A DNA stretch of 64,000 nt, from assembly GCA_963825445.1 (NCBI GenBank), contig CAWGTM010000005.1, forward strand, positions 1-64,000, given 5' to 3'. Position 1 is the stretch's first letter. Each line of letters begins with the position of its first letter. Of the stretch, positions 54,720 to 62,844 are shown piece by piece. Below the pieces are notes generated by a model that was not told the DNA's origin, ran no database searches, and saw only the letters and a list, made by a program, of their open reading frames with translations. Source of the stretch: Actinophytocola sp963825445. Its GTDB lineage: Bacteria; Actinomycetota; Actinomycetes; Mycobacteriales; Pseudonocardiaceae. The position numbers and the translations under genes were made by a program.

Positions 54720-57092
54720 ATGGCAGAGTCGCTGACGCTCCCGGTGTTGCCGCTGGATGACACGGTGCTCCTGCCGGGGATGGTCGTGCCGATCCGGCTG
54801 GCCGGGACCGACGGAACCGAGGTCCGGGCCGCCGTGGAGGCCGCGCAAGCGGTTGCGGAGTCCGGCGAGAAGCCTCGCGTGGTCATGGTGCCGCGCCTGG
54901 AGGGCAAGTACGCGCGGGTCGGGGTGCTCGGCGTGGTCGAGCAGGTCGGCCGGTTGCCCGGCGGTGAGCTGGCGGCCGTGGTCCGCGGCACCGAGCGGGT
55001 GCGTATCGGTGCGGGGACGACCGGGCCGGGTGCCGCGTTGTGGGTGGGGGTGGAGATCGCGGAGGAGCCGCCGATCACCGACCAGACACGCGAGCTGGCC
55101 AAGGAGTACAAGTCGCTCGTGATCACCATGCTGCAGCAGCGTGGCGCGTGGCAGGTGGTCGACACGGTGCAGCAGGAGGCGGACGCGTCCGCCCTGGCCG
55201 ACATGGCCGGGTACGCGCCGTACCTGACCGACGAGCAGAAGCTGTGGCTGCTGGAGACGGCGGATGTCACCGAGCGGCTGGAGAAGCTGCTCGAGTGGGG
55301 TCGTGCGCAGCTCGCCGAACTCGACGTCGCGGAGACGATTCGCAAGGACGTCAAGGAAGGCATGGAGAAGCAGCAGCGGGAGTTCCTGCTGCGCCAACAA
55401 CTCTCGGCCATCCGCAAGGAACTGGCCGAACTGGACGGTAAGCCGGAGTCCGAAGAGGAGGACTACCGGGCGCGCGTCGAGGCGGCGTCCTTGCCCGACA
55501 AGGTAAGGGAAGCCGCGCTGTCCGAAGTGGACAAACTGGAGCGGACGTCCGAACAGTCGCCCGAGGTCGGCTGGATCCGCACCTGGCTCGACACGGTGCT
55601 CGAGCTGCCCTGGAACGACCGCACGGAAGACGCCTACGACATCAAGGGCGCGCGGGAGATCCTGGACGCCGACCACGCCGGACTCGACGACGTGAAGGAC
55701 CGGATCATCGAGTACCTGGCCGTGCGCAAGCGGCGCGACGAGCGTGGGCTCGGGGTCGTCGGCGGCCGGCGCAGCGGTGCCGTGCTGGCGCTCGCCGGGC
55801 CCCCCGGGGTCGGCAAGACCTCGCTCGGTGAGTCGGTGGCGCGGGCCATGGGCCGCAAGTTCGTGCGGGTCGCGCTCGGCGGGGTCCGGGACGAGGCCGA
55901 GATTCGCGGTCACCGGCGCACCTACGTCGGCGCGCTGCCCGGCCGGATCGTCCGGGCCATCTCCGAGGCCGGCTCCATGAACCCCGTGGTGCTGCTCGAC
56001 GAGATCGACAAGGTGGGAGCCGACTACCGGGGCGACCCGACGGCCGCGCTGCTCGAGGTGCTCGACCCCGCGCAGAACCACACGTTCCGCGACCACTACC
56101 TCGAGGTCGAGCTGGACCTGTCCGACGTGGTGTTCCTGGCGACCGCCAACGTGATCGACTCGATCCCCGCGCCGCTGCTGGACCGCATGGAGCTGGTCAC
56201 ACTCGACGGCTACACGGAGGACGAGAAGGTCACGATCGCGAGCGACCACCTGCTGCCCAGGCAGCTGGAGCGTGCCGGGCTCGCGGCCGACGAGGTGATC
56301 CTGACCTCCGACGCGCTGCGGCTGATGGCCGGCGAGTACACCCGCGAGGCCGGGGTGCGGCAGCTGGAACGGTCGATCGCCCGGGTGCTGCGCAAGGTCA
56401 CGGCGTCACTCGCGCTCGAGTCGGTGACCCTGCCGCTCACGGTCGACGCGGCCGGACTGCGCAACTACCTGGGGCAGCCGAAGTTCACGCCGGAGTCGGC
56501 GGAACGCACGGCCGTGCCCGGGGTGGCGACGGGGCTCGCGGTGACCGGTGCCGGCGGTGACGTGTTGTTCGTGGAGGCGTCGGTGGCGTCGTCGGAGTCC
56601 GGCGCGAAGGGTGTGACGCTGACCGGTCAGCTGGGCGACGTGATGAAGGAGTCGGCACAGATCGCGCTGTCCTACCTGCGCTCGCACGGCGCGGAGCTGG
56701 CGGTGCCGGTGACCACGCTCGCCGAGCAGGGCGTCCATGTGCACGTGCCGGCCGGTGCGGTGCCCAAGGACGGACCGTCGGCGGGCGTGACCATGACGAC
56801 CGCGCTGGCGTCGCTGCTGTCGGGCCGCCCGGTGCGGTCGGACGTGGCGATGACCGGTGAGGTGTCGCTGACCGGCCGCGTGCTGCCGATCGGTGGGGTG
56901 AAGCAGAAGTTGCTCGCCGCGCACCGGGCCGGCATCACGACCGTGGTGCTGCCCAAGCGCAACGAACCCGACCTGGACGACGTGCCGGCGTCGGTGCTGG
57001 AGGAGCTGACCGTGCACCTGGCCTCGGACGTTCGCGAGGTGCTGGACGTGGCGCTCGTCCCCGCGGCGGCCGCCGCCACCGTGGCTGCCTGA
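54720..57092 (+). CDS. lon: Lon, ATP-dependent protease La
   Basis: 790 residues. LON substrate-binding N-domain (LPVLPLDDTVLLPGM), coiled region near 195-260, AAA+ module with Walker A GPPGVGKTS and Walker B VVLLDEIDK, and the S16 protease domain with Ser687 in KDGPSAGVTM and the lysines of GGVKQKLLAAHRAG. Cytoplasmic protease for damaged and regulatory proteins. GGAGGGTGA is well placed before ATG. The HAIR operator suggests heat-shock control by HspR. Mycobacterium tuberculosis lacks lon, so this is a difference from that reference. Confidence 0.97.
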   Translation: MAESLTLPVLPLDDTVLLPGMVVPIRLAGTDGTEVRAAVEAAQAVAESGEKPRVVMVPRLEGKYARVGVLGVVEQVGRLPGGELAAVVRGTERVRIGAGTTGPGAALWVGVEIAEEPPITDQTRELAKEYKSLVITMLQQRGAWQVVDTVQQEADASALADMAGYAPYLTDEQKLWLLETADVTERLEKLLEWGRAQLAELDVAETIRKDVKEGMEKQQREFLLRQQLSAIRKELAELDGKPESEEEDYRARVEAASLPDKVREAALSEVDKLERTSEQSPEVGWIRTWLDTVLELPWNDRTEDAYDIKGAREILDADHAGLDDVKDRIIEYLAVRKRRDERGLGVVGGRRSGAVLALAGPPGVGKTSLGESVARAMGRKFVRVALGGVRDEAEIRGHRRTYVGALPGRIVRAISEAGSMNPVVLLDEIDKVGADYRGDPTAALLEVLDPAQNHTFRDHYLEVELDLSDVVFLATANVIDSIPAPLLDRMELVTLDGYTEDEKVTIASDHLLPRQLERAGLAADEVILTSDALRLMAGEYTREAGVRQLERSIARVLRKVTASLALESVTLPLTVDAAGLRNYLGQPKFTPESAERTAVPGVATGLAVTGAGGDVLFVEASVASSESGAKGVTLTGQLGDVMKESAQIALSYLRSHGAELAVPVTTLAEQGVHVHVPAGAVPKDGPSAGVTMTTALASLLSGRPVRSDVAMTGEVSLTGRVLPIGGVKQKLLAAHRAGITTVVLPKRNEPDLDDVPASVLEELTVHLASDVREVLDVALVPAAAAATVAA

Positions 57093-57093
57093 C

Positions 57094-57133
57094 ACATACC
57101 GAAGCCCCCGCCGCGGCGGGGGCTTCGGTATGT
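57094..57133. terminator. Bidirectional terminator after lon
   Basis: A perfect 40-base palindrome (ACATACCGAAGCCCCCGCCG and its reverse complement), centred between lon and the convergent PH-like gene. It begins directly after the lon stop and touches the other gene's stop. Confidence 0.92.
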
Positions 57134-57651
57134 CACCGTTCCTTGTCCGCCGCGAATTTCCGTGCTGCCGCAACGAGTTCGTCGGCCGTGCCGTCCGTTG
57201 TCGCGGGTTCGCACAGCACCCAACACCGGTGCACGATCGACCAGATGGCCTCCAGCTCGCCGGCTGCCGGGTCGTCCACGTGGTCAGCCGGGAACGCGCG
57301 CAGGCCGACCACCTGCGTTCGGCTCCTGCGGCGCTGCCGGTGCTCGGCCATGTCCCACGACGCGATGTCCGACCACGGAATGTCCAACGTGGCCCCGTTG
57401 ACCTGCAACATCACGCCCGACTCCACGAACTCCAGCCGGTACGGATCACGCAGGCCTCGCAACACGAACAACAACACCACGCCACTCAACGCCCCGACCA
57501 GGGTGAGGAGCACGCCGACGAACGTCGGCTCGAAACCGCCGGACGGGACGGTCAGCATGACGATCCCGCCCCCGAGGGTCAACGCGGTGAGAACCCCCAG
57601 CATGACCGGAATCCGCGCCGAAACCGCTGACCGGTTGAACACCGTGCGCAC
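57133..57651 (-). CDS. Membrane protein with PH-like domain
   Basis: 172 residues: two membrane helices (about 12-35 and 45-65), then a beta-rich domain with YRLEFVESGVMLQVNGATL and IPWSDIASWDM, the pattern of bacterial PH-like domains. The tail is helical. Function unknown. GTG start; 18 bases separate it from the response regulator, whose stop lies upstream in the same direction, so it may be read from that operon. Confidence 0.7.
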   Translation of the reverse strand: MRTVFNRSAVSARIPVMLGVLTALTLGGGIVMLTVPSGGFEPTFVGVLLTLVGALSGVVLLFVLRGLRDPYRLEFVESGVMLQVNGATLDIPWSDIASWDMAEHRQRRRSRTQVVGLRAFPADHVDDPAAGELEAIWSIVHRCWVLCEPATTDGTADELVAAARKFAADKER

Positions 57652-57669
57652 TTCTGTTCTGCCCCCAAC

Positions 57670-58314
57670 TCAACCCTTCTCAAGGAAGGTGAGCACCGCT
57701 CGCACCCTGCGGTGCTCCTCGGCGCTCGGTTCCAGTCCAAGCTTCGAGAATATATTGCCGACGTGCTTTTCGACCGCGCCGTCGGAAACTGTGAGGGACT
57801 TGGCGATGGCCACGTTGGTCAACCCCTGCGCCATCAGACCGAGCACCTCGCGTTCCCGCGGGGTCAGCACGTCGATCGGATTGCGTCGACCACGTGCCAT
57901 GAGCTGCGCGATCACCTCCTGGTCGATGCACGTGCCGCCGCCGGCGACCCGGTGCACCGCGTCCACGAACTCCGCGACGTCGGCCACCCGCTCCTTCAGC
58001 AGGTAGCCCACTCCACCCGCGCCACCGGACAGCAACTCGACCGCGTAGCGCTCCTCGACGTACTGGGACAGCACGAGAACCGGTAGCCCGGGCAGCTGCT
58101 CCCGCGCCTTCAGCGCCGCCCGCAGGCCCTCGTCGGTGAACGACGGCGGCATGCGGACGTCCACGATCGCGAGGTCCGGGCGGTGCTCGCTCACCGCGAT
58201 GAGCAGGCCGTCACCGTCCTCGGCGGCCGCCACGGTCTCGATGTTCTCGTCGGCCAGCAGGCGCGTGATCCCGGCTCGCAGCAGGACGGAGTCCTCCGCG
58301 ATCACCACACGCAC
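57670..58314 (-). CDS. Two-component response regulator, NarL/LuxR family
   Basis: 214 residues. Receiver domain with ED near residue 7 and phospho-acceptor Asp in LAIVDVRMP, LLKERV lysine, then a LuxR helix-turn-helix (LTPREREVLGLMAQGLTNVA, SDGAVEKHVGNIFSKLGL). The GTG start overlaps the upstream kinase gene by 13 bases, so they are coupled. Confidence 0.95.
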   Translation of the reverse strand: MRVVIAEDSVLLRAGITRLLADENIETVAAAEDGDGLLIAVSEHRPDLAIVDVRMPPSFTDEGLRAALKAREQLPGLPVLVLSQYVEERYAVELLSGGAGGVGYLLKERVADVAEFVDAVHRVAGGGTCIDQEVIAQLMARGRRNPIDVLTPREREVLGLMAQGLTNVAIAKSLTVSDGAVEKHVGNIFSKLGLEPSAEEHRRVRAVLTFLEKG

Positions 58315-59522
58315 GGCAGATCAGCCCTGATTACTGTCGGCCCGCCAATGGGGCTCACCACGGTCATCACACCGTCAATCGTGGCAGCCCGGTCGGCGAG
58401 GCCCGACAGCCCACCACCCGTGCGCAGTGACGCACCGCCCTGGCCGTCGTCGGTGATCTCCACGATCACCAGGTCGCCGGTCGGCCGCTCCTCGCGCCAG
58501 GCGTTGACCTTGACCTCACTGGCGTTCGCGTGCTTCGCGATGTTCGTGAGCGACTCGCCCACGATGAAGTACGCGGTGCTCTCCACGGCCGCCGGCGGCC
58601 GTGGCTCGATGGCCACGTGCACCTCGACCGGCACCGGGCACTTCGCGGCGAGCGACGACAGCGCCGCGTCCAGACCACGGTCACCCAGCACCGCCGGGTA
58701 GATGCCGCGGGCCAGGTCACGCAGCTCCGACACCGCGAGCTTCGCGTCCGCGTGTGCCTCGTCGATCAGCGCCTTGGCCCCGTCCGGGTCGGCGTCCATC
58801 TTGTTCTTCGCGCGGCCGAGGCCCATCGCCACCGCCACCAACCGCTGCTGCGCGCCGTCGTGGAGGTCCCGCTCGATCCGACGCCGCTCGGCCTCCGCCG
58901 CGTCGACGCCACGGGCCCGCGAGGCCTGCAGGTGTTCGGCCTTCTCGGTCAGCGCCTCGTTCTCGTTCGGACCGAGCAGCCACTTCGCCAGCATGATGTG
59001 CAACGCCGCGATCACCGGCAGCACGAACAGCCCGACCGGCAGGATGACGATGCCCACGAGCGCCAGCGGCAACTCGAAGCAGCGCAACGGAAAGTTGATG
59101 AGCAGGTAGGCCAGGTTGCGCCACATCTGCGGGTGCGTGAGCCGCCGCAGGTAGCGCTGCCAGAACGTGCCGGTCTCGTCGAAGGCGACCCGCGGCTTCG
59201 GGATGTCCACACCGAGGATGCCGCGGATCATCCCGCGGTCCACCGAAGCGAACGCGTAGACGATCTTGGTGAGCACCAGGAGCAGCACCAGGCCGATCCA
59301 GACGATCAGCGTGCTGACACCCGCGGAGAAGAACGCCACGATCAGGACGAAGGCGGCCACGGCCGTGGGAAACCCGGCGATCATGAACCACGCCGACCGG
59401 AAGGCCTTGTTCACCAGCGTCTGCGGGGACTTGACCGGCTGCTGGGTAGGAAGCTCTGCCACGGTCCCAGCATCCCCGGGTTCGTCCCCGGGTACCAAGT
59501 ACAGCGGCTGCGGGCTCGTCAT
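58302..59522 (-). CDS. Sensor histidine kinase, HisKA_3 type
   Basis: 406 residues. Two pairs of membrane helices flank a sensor-type loop (about 35-215). The HisKA_3 domain reads RRIERDLHDGAQQRLVAVAM and the ATPase domain has YFIVGESLTNIAKHANAS and GGGLSGLADR. The membrane half resembles the sensor module that is encoded separately upstream. ATG 59522 overlaps the upstream stop (ATGA). Confidence 0.93.
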   Translation of the reverse strand: MTSPQPLYLVPGDEPGDAGTVAELPTQQPVKSPQTLVNKAFRSAWFMIAGFPTAVAAFVLIVAFFSAGVSTLIVWIGLVLLLVLTKIVYAFASVDRGMIRGILGVDIPKPRVAFDETGTFWQRYLRRLTHPQMWRNLAYLLINFPLRCFELPLALVGIVILPVGLFVLPVIAALHIMLAKWLLGPNENEALTEKAEHLQASRARGVDAAEAERRRIERDLHDGAQQRLVAVAMGLGRAKNKMDADPDGAKALIDEAHADAKLAVSELRDLARGIYPAVLGDRGLDAALSSLAAKCPVPVEVHVAIEPRPPAAVESTAYFIVGESLTNIAKHANASEVKVNAWREERPTGDLVIVEITDDGQGGASLRTGGGLSGLADRAATIDGVMTVVSPIGGPTVIRADLPCVW

Positions 59523-60223
59523 CGCGTCACCTGGCCGAAGTTCATGGGGGTGTTCCAGTCGATGGCGCCGGCCGTGTTCAGCTGCTCCATCCGCGACACC
59601 CGGCGAGGGTTCGGACCCAGCATGGCGCGGGCATAACGGGCGTGCAGCGTACCGAGGCCCTTCGTGATGAGGATCGAGAGCGCGAGCACCAGCACCCCCG
59701 CCGCAGCCCACGGCAGCGTCCCGATCCACGAGTCCGGGCCGAAGAAGGTGTCGTTCCACAGGACGATCTGCCAGTCGTTCGGCATGACGCTCCAGTAGAG
59801 CGGCAGCAGCGAGAGGTAGATGCCCACCGACCAGGTGGTGATCGAGATGGTGAACTCGGCGATGCCCACCGGCAGCAACAGGACGAAGTACGCCATGTCC
59901 TTCCAGGTGGCCGGGTCCTTGAACCGGGCGACCCAGCGGCCGGCGCCCTCGGGCAGCGGCCGGTACGGCTCCGCCACGTACGTGCCCAGCATCGCGTGCA
60001 CCCGCAGCCGCTCCACGCGTGCCGCGCCCCGCCAGACCAGCACCGCCAGGGCCAACACCCCCAGCCCCACCCAGACGATCACCGTGCCGATCCCCACCGA
60101 CATCGTCGTCACCACGAACACGAAGCCCGCGATCCCGATCGGCAGGTTCATCAGCAGGTAGGCGAGCGATCCCCACAGGGGAGGGTTAGGCATCGTGCCG
60201 TCACGCTCAGTGGTCGTCGCCAT
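59519..60223 (-). CDS. Stand-alone membrane sensor-domain protein
   Basis: 234 residues with about four membrane helices arranged as two pairs. It matches the putative sensor domain usually fused to the N-terminus of actinomycete HisKA_3 kinases (LAYLLMNLPIGIAGFVFVV and MAYFVLLLPVGIAEFTIS are the two repeat signatures). Here it is a separate gene, first in a sensor-kinase-regulator operon, and the kinase behind it carries a second version. ATG 60223 has GAGAGG 8 bases upstream; a longer in-frame start at 60240 is less likely. Confidence 0.85.
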   Translation of the reverse strand: MATTTERDGTMPNPPLWGSLAYLLMNLPIGIAGFVFVVTTMSVGIGTVIVWVGLGVLALAVLVWRGAARVERLRVHAMLGTYVAEPYRPLPEGAGRWVARFKDPATWKDMAYFVLLLPVGIAEFTISITTWSVGIYLSLLPLYWSVMPNDWQIVLWNDTFFGPDSWIGTLPWAAAGVLVLALSILITKGLGTLHARYARAMLGPNPRRVSRMEQLNTAGAIDWNTPMNFGQVTR

Positions 60224-60364
60224 CGTTGGTGCCTCTCTCATCGCCGTGTACCGCACCAGCATCGCCTGTTCAGCAGGTCGCAGCCATGGGGTTGACCGGC
60301 CACTTCGGGGTAGGGCTAGCCCCACCCTCCAGGTAACCGGGATGAATGGGATGGACGGAGGCGT

Positions 60365-60370
60365 TAAGCT
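60365..60370 (+). promoter_or_regulatory. -10 element of ssrA (candidate)
   Basis: TAAGCT ends 18 bases before the mature tmRNA end, predicting a start about 12 bases upstream of it. The -35 region is weak. Confidence 0.4.
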
Positions 60371-60388
60371 GGCAGGAGTACCCAACAA

Positions 60389-60762
60389 GGGGGTGAACGG
60401 TTTCGACTCTGGACGTTGCTTCAGGGGAAGCGTGCAGGTGCAGGCGGATGGCCACCTCAAGCGTCGCCGCAAACCAATAAGCGCCAAGGTTAATTCCCAG
60501 CGCGACGTCGCTCTCGCTGCCTAAGCAGCCAGAGTGATGTCTGTCGGCCCGGGGTCGCCTCCGACCCGGTCTGCCGGCATCAGCTAGGAGGCTTACCGCT
60601 GCGGCTTGGCCGCGGAACCGCAGTGGGACATTTACAGCGGCTGGGCCCGTCACATCGGCTTGTTCACGTGACCGGTGGGGCCAAGTAGAGGCACAGTGAA
60701 CTGCGCACGGAGAAGCCCTGGAAAGGCGGCAGAGGACCCGGGTTCGATTCCCGGCACCTCCA
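60389..60762 (+). ncRNA. ssrA: tmRNA (transfer-messenger RNA)
   Basis: About 374 bases. The 5' end GGGGGTG pairs with CACCTCC at the 3' end, closing the tRNA-like domain, which contains GGTTCGATTCC. The 5' part has GAACGGTTTCGACTCTGG. The tag frame starts at GCC 60483 and reads AKVNSQRDVALAA to TAA at 60522-60524, a typical actinobacterial tag with the ALAA protease signal. CCA is not encoded. It works with SmpB to release stalled ribosomes and mark their products for proteolysis. Confidence 0.95.
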
Positions 60763-60770
60763 CGACCTCA

Positions 60771-60815
60771 GGCCGACCCTGCTCGGTTGCCTTCGGCAGC
60801 CTCGCCGGGTCGGCC
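60771..60815 (+). terminator. Terminator region of ssrA
   Basis: GGCCGACCC (60771-60779) pairs with GGGTCGGCC (60807-60815); an inner hairpin TGCC-TTC-GGCA sits near 60788-60798. Just downstream, TTGGGGGGCCGAGCCCCCCAA (60824-60844, 21 bases with its flanks) is a second palindrome, matching the one after tRNA-fMet. Confidence 0.7.
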
Positions 60816-60888
60816 GTCCCATGTTGGGGGGCCGAGCCCCCCAAGCCCCCCACGGTGCCAGCTCCTGCTGACCCAGCGTGGTTGTGTT

Positions 60889-61317
60889 TCAGGTTGACCA
60901 GCGGTGCGCCTGTCGGCGCTTGCTGTTGGCTTGCCTTCTCATGAGCCAGGCCACTGTTGTGCCGAAGGCGACGTGGTCGGCTAGCTGGGGGACCCGGGGT
61001 AGGGCTCTGATTGGGGCCAGTCTTTTGCCTGGTAGGTGTAGGTCCAAGGTTGCGATGGCCAGGCCTGCTAGTGCGCCTCGCCAGGCTGTTGGGTTCGGGA
61101 TTTTTGAGATTGCGTAGCCCCAGGCCAGGGAGATGGCCAGGTGGGTGGGGATCGCTGCTGCCACCAGGTGGGGTGTGCGGTGTTCGGTTGGGCGTGCCAG
61201 TTTGCCTGCTGCTTTTGTTGCGGCCAGGGGGTCCTGGTTCGTCAGGGCGGCGTGGGCGGTTGAGGGGATGCCGCTGAGCAGGGCGGCTATCGCTGTGGCT
61301 CGGACCCAGTCCTTCAT
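60889..61317 (-). CDS. Small membrane protein of unknown function
   Basis: 142 residues starting MKDWVRATAIAALLSGIPST, with about three hydrophobic helices (near 5-25, 48-70, 80-95) and a basic C-terminus (RRQANSKRRQAHRWST). The usual high-G/C third codon position is weaker here than in neighbours, and the + strand is rich in G and T. Family not recognised; gene likely but not certain. Confidence 0.6.
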   Translation of the reverse strand: MKDWVRATAIAALLSGIPSTAHAALTNQDPLAATKAAGKLARPTEHRTPHLVAAAIPTHLAISLAWGYAISKIPNPTAWRGALAGLAIATLDLHLPGKRLAPIRALPRVPQLADHVAFGTTVAWLMRRQANSKRRQAHRWST

Positions 61318-61400
61318 GGTTTGTCCAGGGTATGGGGTTCTCAGGGTTCGTTCAGTTGGGTTCGGTAGCGTCCCGGTGGGTCGTGAGAAGGGACATTTTG

Positions 61401-62210
61401 GTGGGTGGAGCTGAGCGCAACGCTCGTCGGAAGCGGCAGGCGCAGTTGACCCAGGCCAAGCCTGTGGTAGCCCCAGCGCGGCGGCGGGTTGATCGTAAGA
61501 AGGTCATCATCTGGGCGGCTGTCGCTGTGGTGGTGGTTGGTGCCGCTGTGGGTGGGTTCGTTTACTACGACAGCAAGAAGAACGCTACCGAGGGGCAGGA
61601 GATTCAGGCCGCCAGTTGGGGGACGCCTGACCCTGGCTACCCGGTTCGGCGTGAGGACGCGGTGGTTGTCGTTGGTGACGATGCTGCCTCGGTCACGCTC
61701 GACGTCTATGAGGACTTTCTCTGTCCGGCCTGTCGGTCCTTTGAGGAGCAGTACGCGGGGGCTGTCGAGGAGCGCATCGCGGACGGGTCCTTGCAGGTCA
61801 GGTACCACATGTTGCCGATGCTCAACGATCGGTCCGACCCTGCTGGCTACTCCATGGACGCGGCCAACGCCGGGCTCTGTGCTGCCGACGCCGGGGTGTT
61901 TCCCGAGTTCCACGCCAGTCTGTTCGAGCACCAGCCTGCCGAGAACGCTCGGGGTTGGGACAAGCAGCAGTTGACCGACCTCGGCACCAAGCAGTTGGAC
62001 GTCACCGACCCTTCCTTCCGGGCGTGCGTTGCCGACGGGACCCACAACGCTGTCATCCAGGACCACTTCGACTCGGTTCGTGAGACCTCGTACCTGGAGC
62101 AGGACTTCGACGGCCAGCGTGGCTTCGGGACGCCCACCCTCGCGGCCGACGAGAAGGTCGTGAAAATCTCCGACCCCAAGTGGCTGGACAACCTGGTCAG
62201 CGTGGACTGA
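61401..62210 (+). CDS. Membrane-anchored DsbA-like thiol oxidoreductase
   Basis: 269 residues: basic cytoplasmic tail (ERNARRKRQAQ), one membrane helix (about 38-58), then a thioredoxin-fold DsbA domain with the redox motif CPAC in YEDFLCPACRSFEEQY. GTPTLAADEKVV supplies the cis-proline region. It should introduce or shuffle disulfides in exported proteins. GTG 61401 is chosen (AGGG 8 bases upstream); the frame is open 23 codons further upstream. Confidence 0.88.
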   Translation: MGGAERNARRKRQAQLTQAKPVVAPARRRVDRKKVIIWAAVAVVVVGAAVGGFVYYDSKKNATEGQEIQAASWGTPDPGYPVRREDAVVVVGDDAASVTLDVYEDFLCPACRSFEEQYAGAVEERIADGSLQVRYHMLPMLNDRSDPAGYSMDAANAGLCAADAGVFPEFHASLFEHQPAENARGWDKQQLTDLGTKQLDVTDPSFRACVADGTHNAVIQDHFDSVRETSYLEQDFDGQRGFGTPTLAADEKVVKISDPKWLDNLVSVD

Positions 62211-62268
62211 CCCGCACCCGCCCCCGGGCGCAACCCCCGGGAGGCCGTCCTGTAACTTATGGAGGCAC

Positions 62269-62341
62269 GGGGCTGTAGCGCAGCTGGTAGCGCACCACAC
62301 TGGCAGTGTGGGGGTCAGGGGTTCGAACCCCCTCAGCTCCA
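62269..62341 (+). tRNA. tRNA-Ala (GGC)
   Basis: 73 bases: acceptor GGGGCTG/CAGCTCC, D arm GCGCAGCTGGTAGCGC, anticodon loop CTGGCAG between CCACA and TGTGG, T arm AGGGGTTCGAACCCCCT. Anticodon GGC reads alanine codons GCC and GCU. TAACTT (62252-62257) is a likely -10. CCA is not encoded. Confidence 0.96.
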
Positions 62342-62351
62342 CGTGTAACCA

Positions 62352-62394
62352 AAGTCCGCTGATCTGCATTTCTTGCAGGTCAGCGGACTTTTTT
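62352..62394 (+). terminator. Terminator of tRNA-Ala
   Basis: A 17-bp stem (AAGTCCGCTGATCTGCA / TGCAGGTCAGCGGACTT, one mismatch), a 5-base loop and TTTT. Confidence 0.92.
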
Positions 62395-62439
62395 GATCTT
62401 GTCGGGACTGTTCCCCGCACACGACGAAGGGACGTGCCG

Positions 62440-62835
62440 ATGGCTCTCGAGATCGTTCGACCCGAGGATCTGGATGATCCGGCGACCTACAGCCACGTGA
62501 TCGTCGCGACTGGTGGGCGCATGGTGTTCGTCGCCGGGCAGATGTCCGACGATCGTCATGGCGACCTTGTCGCTCCTGGTGATCTGGCGGCCCAGGCTCG
62601 ACAGGTGTTCGCCAATCTCGGGCGCGCCCTGGCTGCCGCCGGAGCGCGGCCGGATCAGGTCGCCAAGATCACGATCTACGTCGTCGGTCATCGTCGGGAG
62701 TTCCTGCCTGTCATCGAAGCGGCCAGGGTCACCCTCTTCGGAGACCACAAGCCCACCGATGTTCTGCTCGGGGTGGAAACGCTGGCCGCGCCCGGTTACC
62801 TGATCGAGGTCGACGCGATCGCGGTCCTCGACTGA
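62440..62835 (+). CDS. RidA/YjgF-family protein
   Basis: 131 residues. RidA signatures: YSHVIVATGGRMVFVAGQMS, QVFANLGRALAAAGARPDQVAKITIYVV and the C-terminal GYLIEVDAIAVL. The active-site arginine that deaminates enamine intermediates in true RidA sits in a R-x-A-V segment; here the corresponding region is FGDHKPTDVLLGVETLA without an obvious arginine, so this is more likely one of the Rid subgroups of unknown role. GAAGGGACG precedes the ATG. Confidence 0.85.
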   Translation: MALEIVRPEDLDDPATYSHVIVATGGRMVFVAGQMSDDRHGDLVAPGDLAAQARQVFANLGRALAAAGARPDQVAKITIYVVGHRREFLPVIEAARVTLFGDHKPTDVLLGVETLAAPGYLIEVDAIAVLD

Positions 62836-62844
62836 ACCGTGGCG

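Noticed and set aside
62269..62341. Integrated element at tRNA-Ala
   Set aside because: No integrase, no duplicated tRNA 3' end and normal terminator and gene content downstream.
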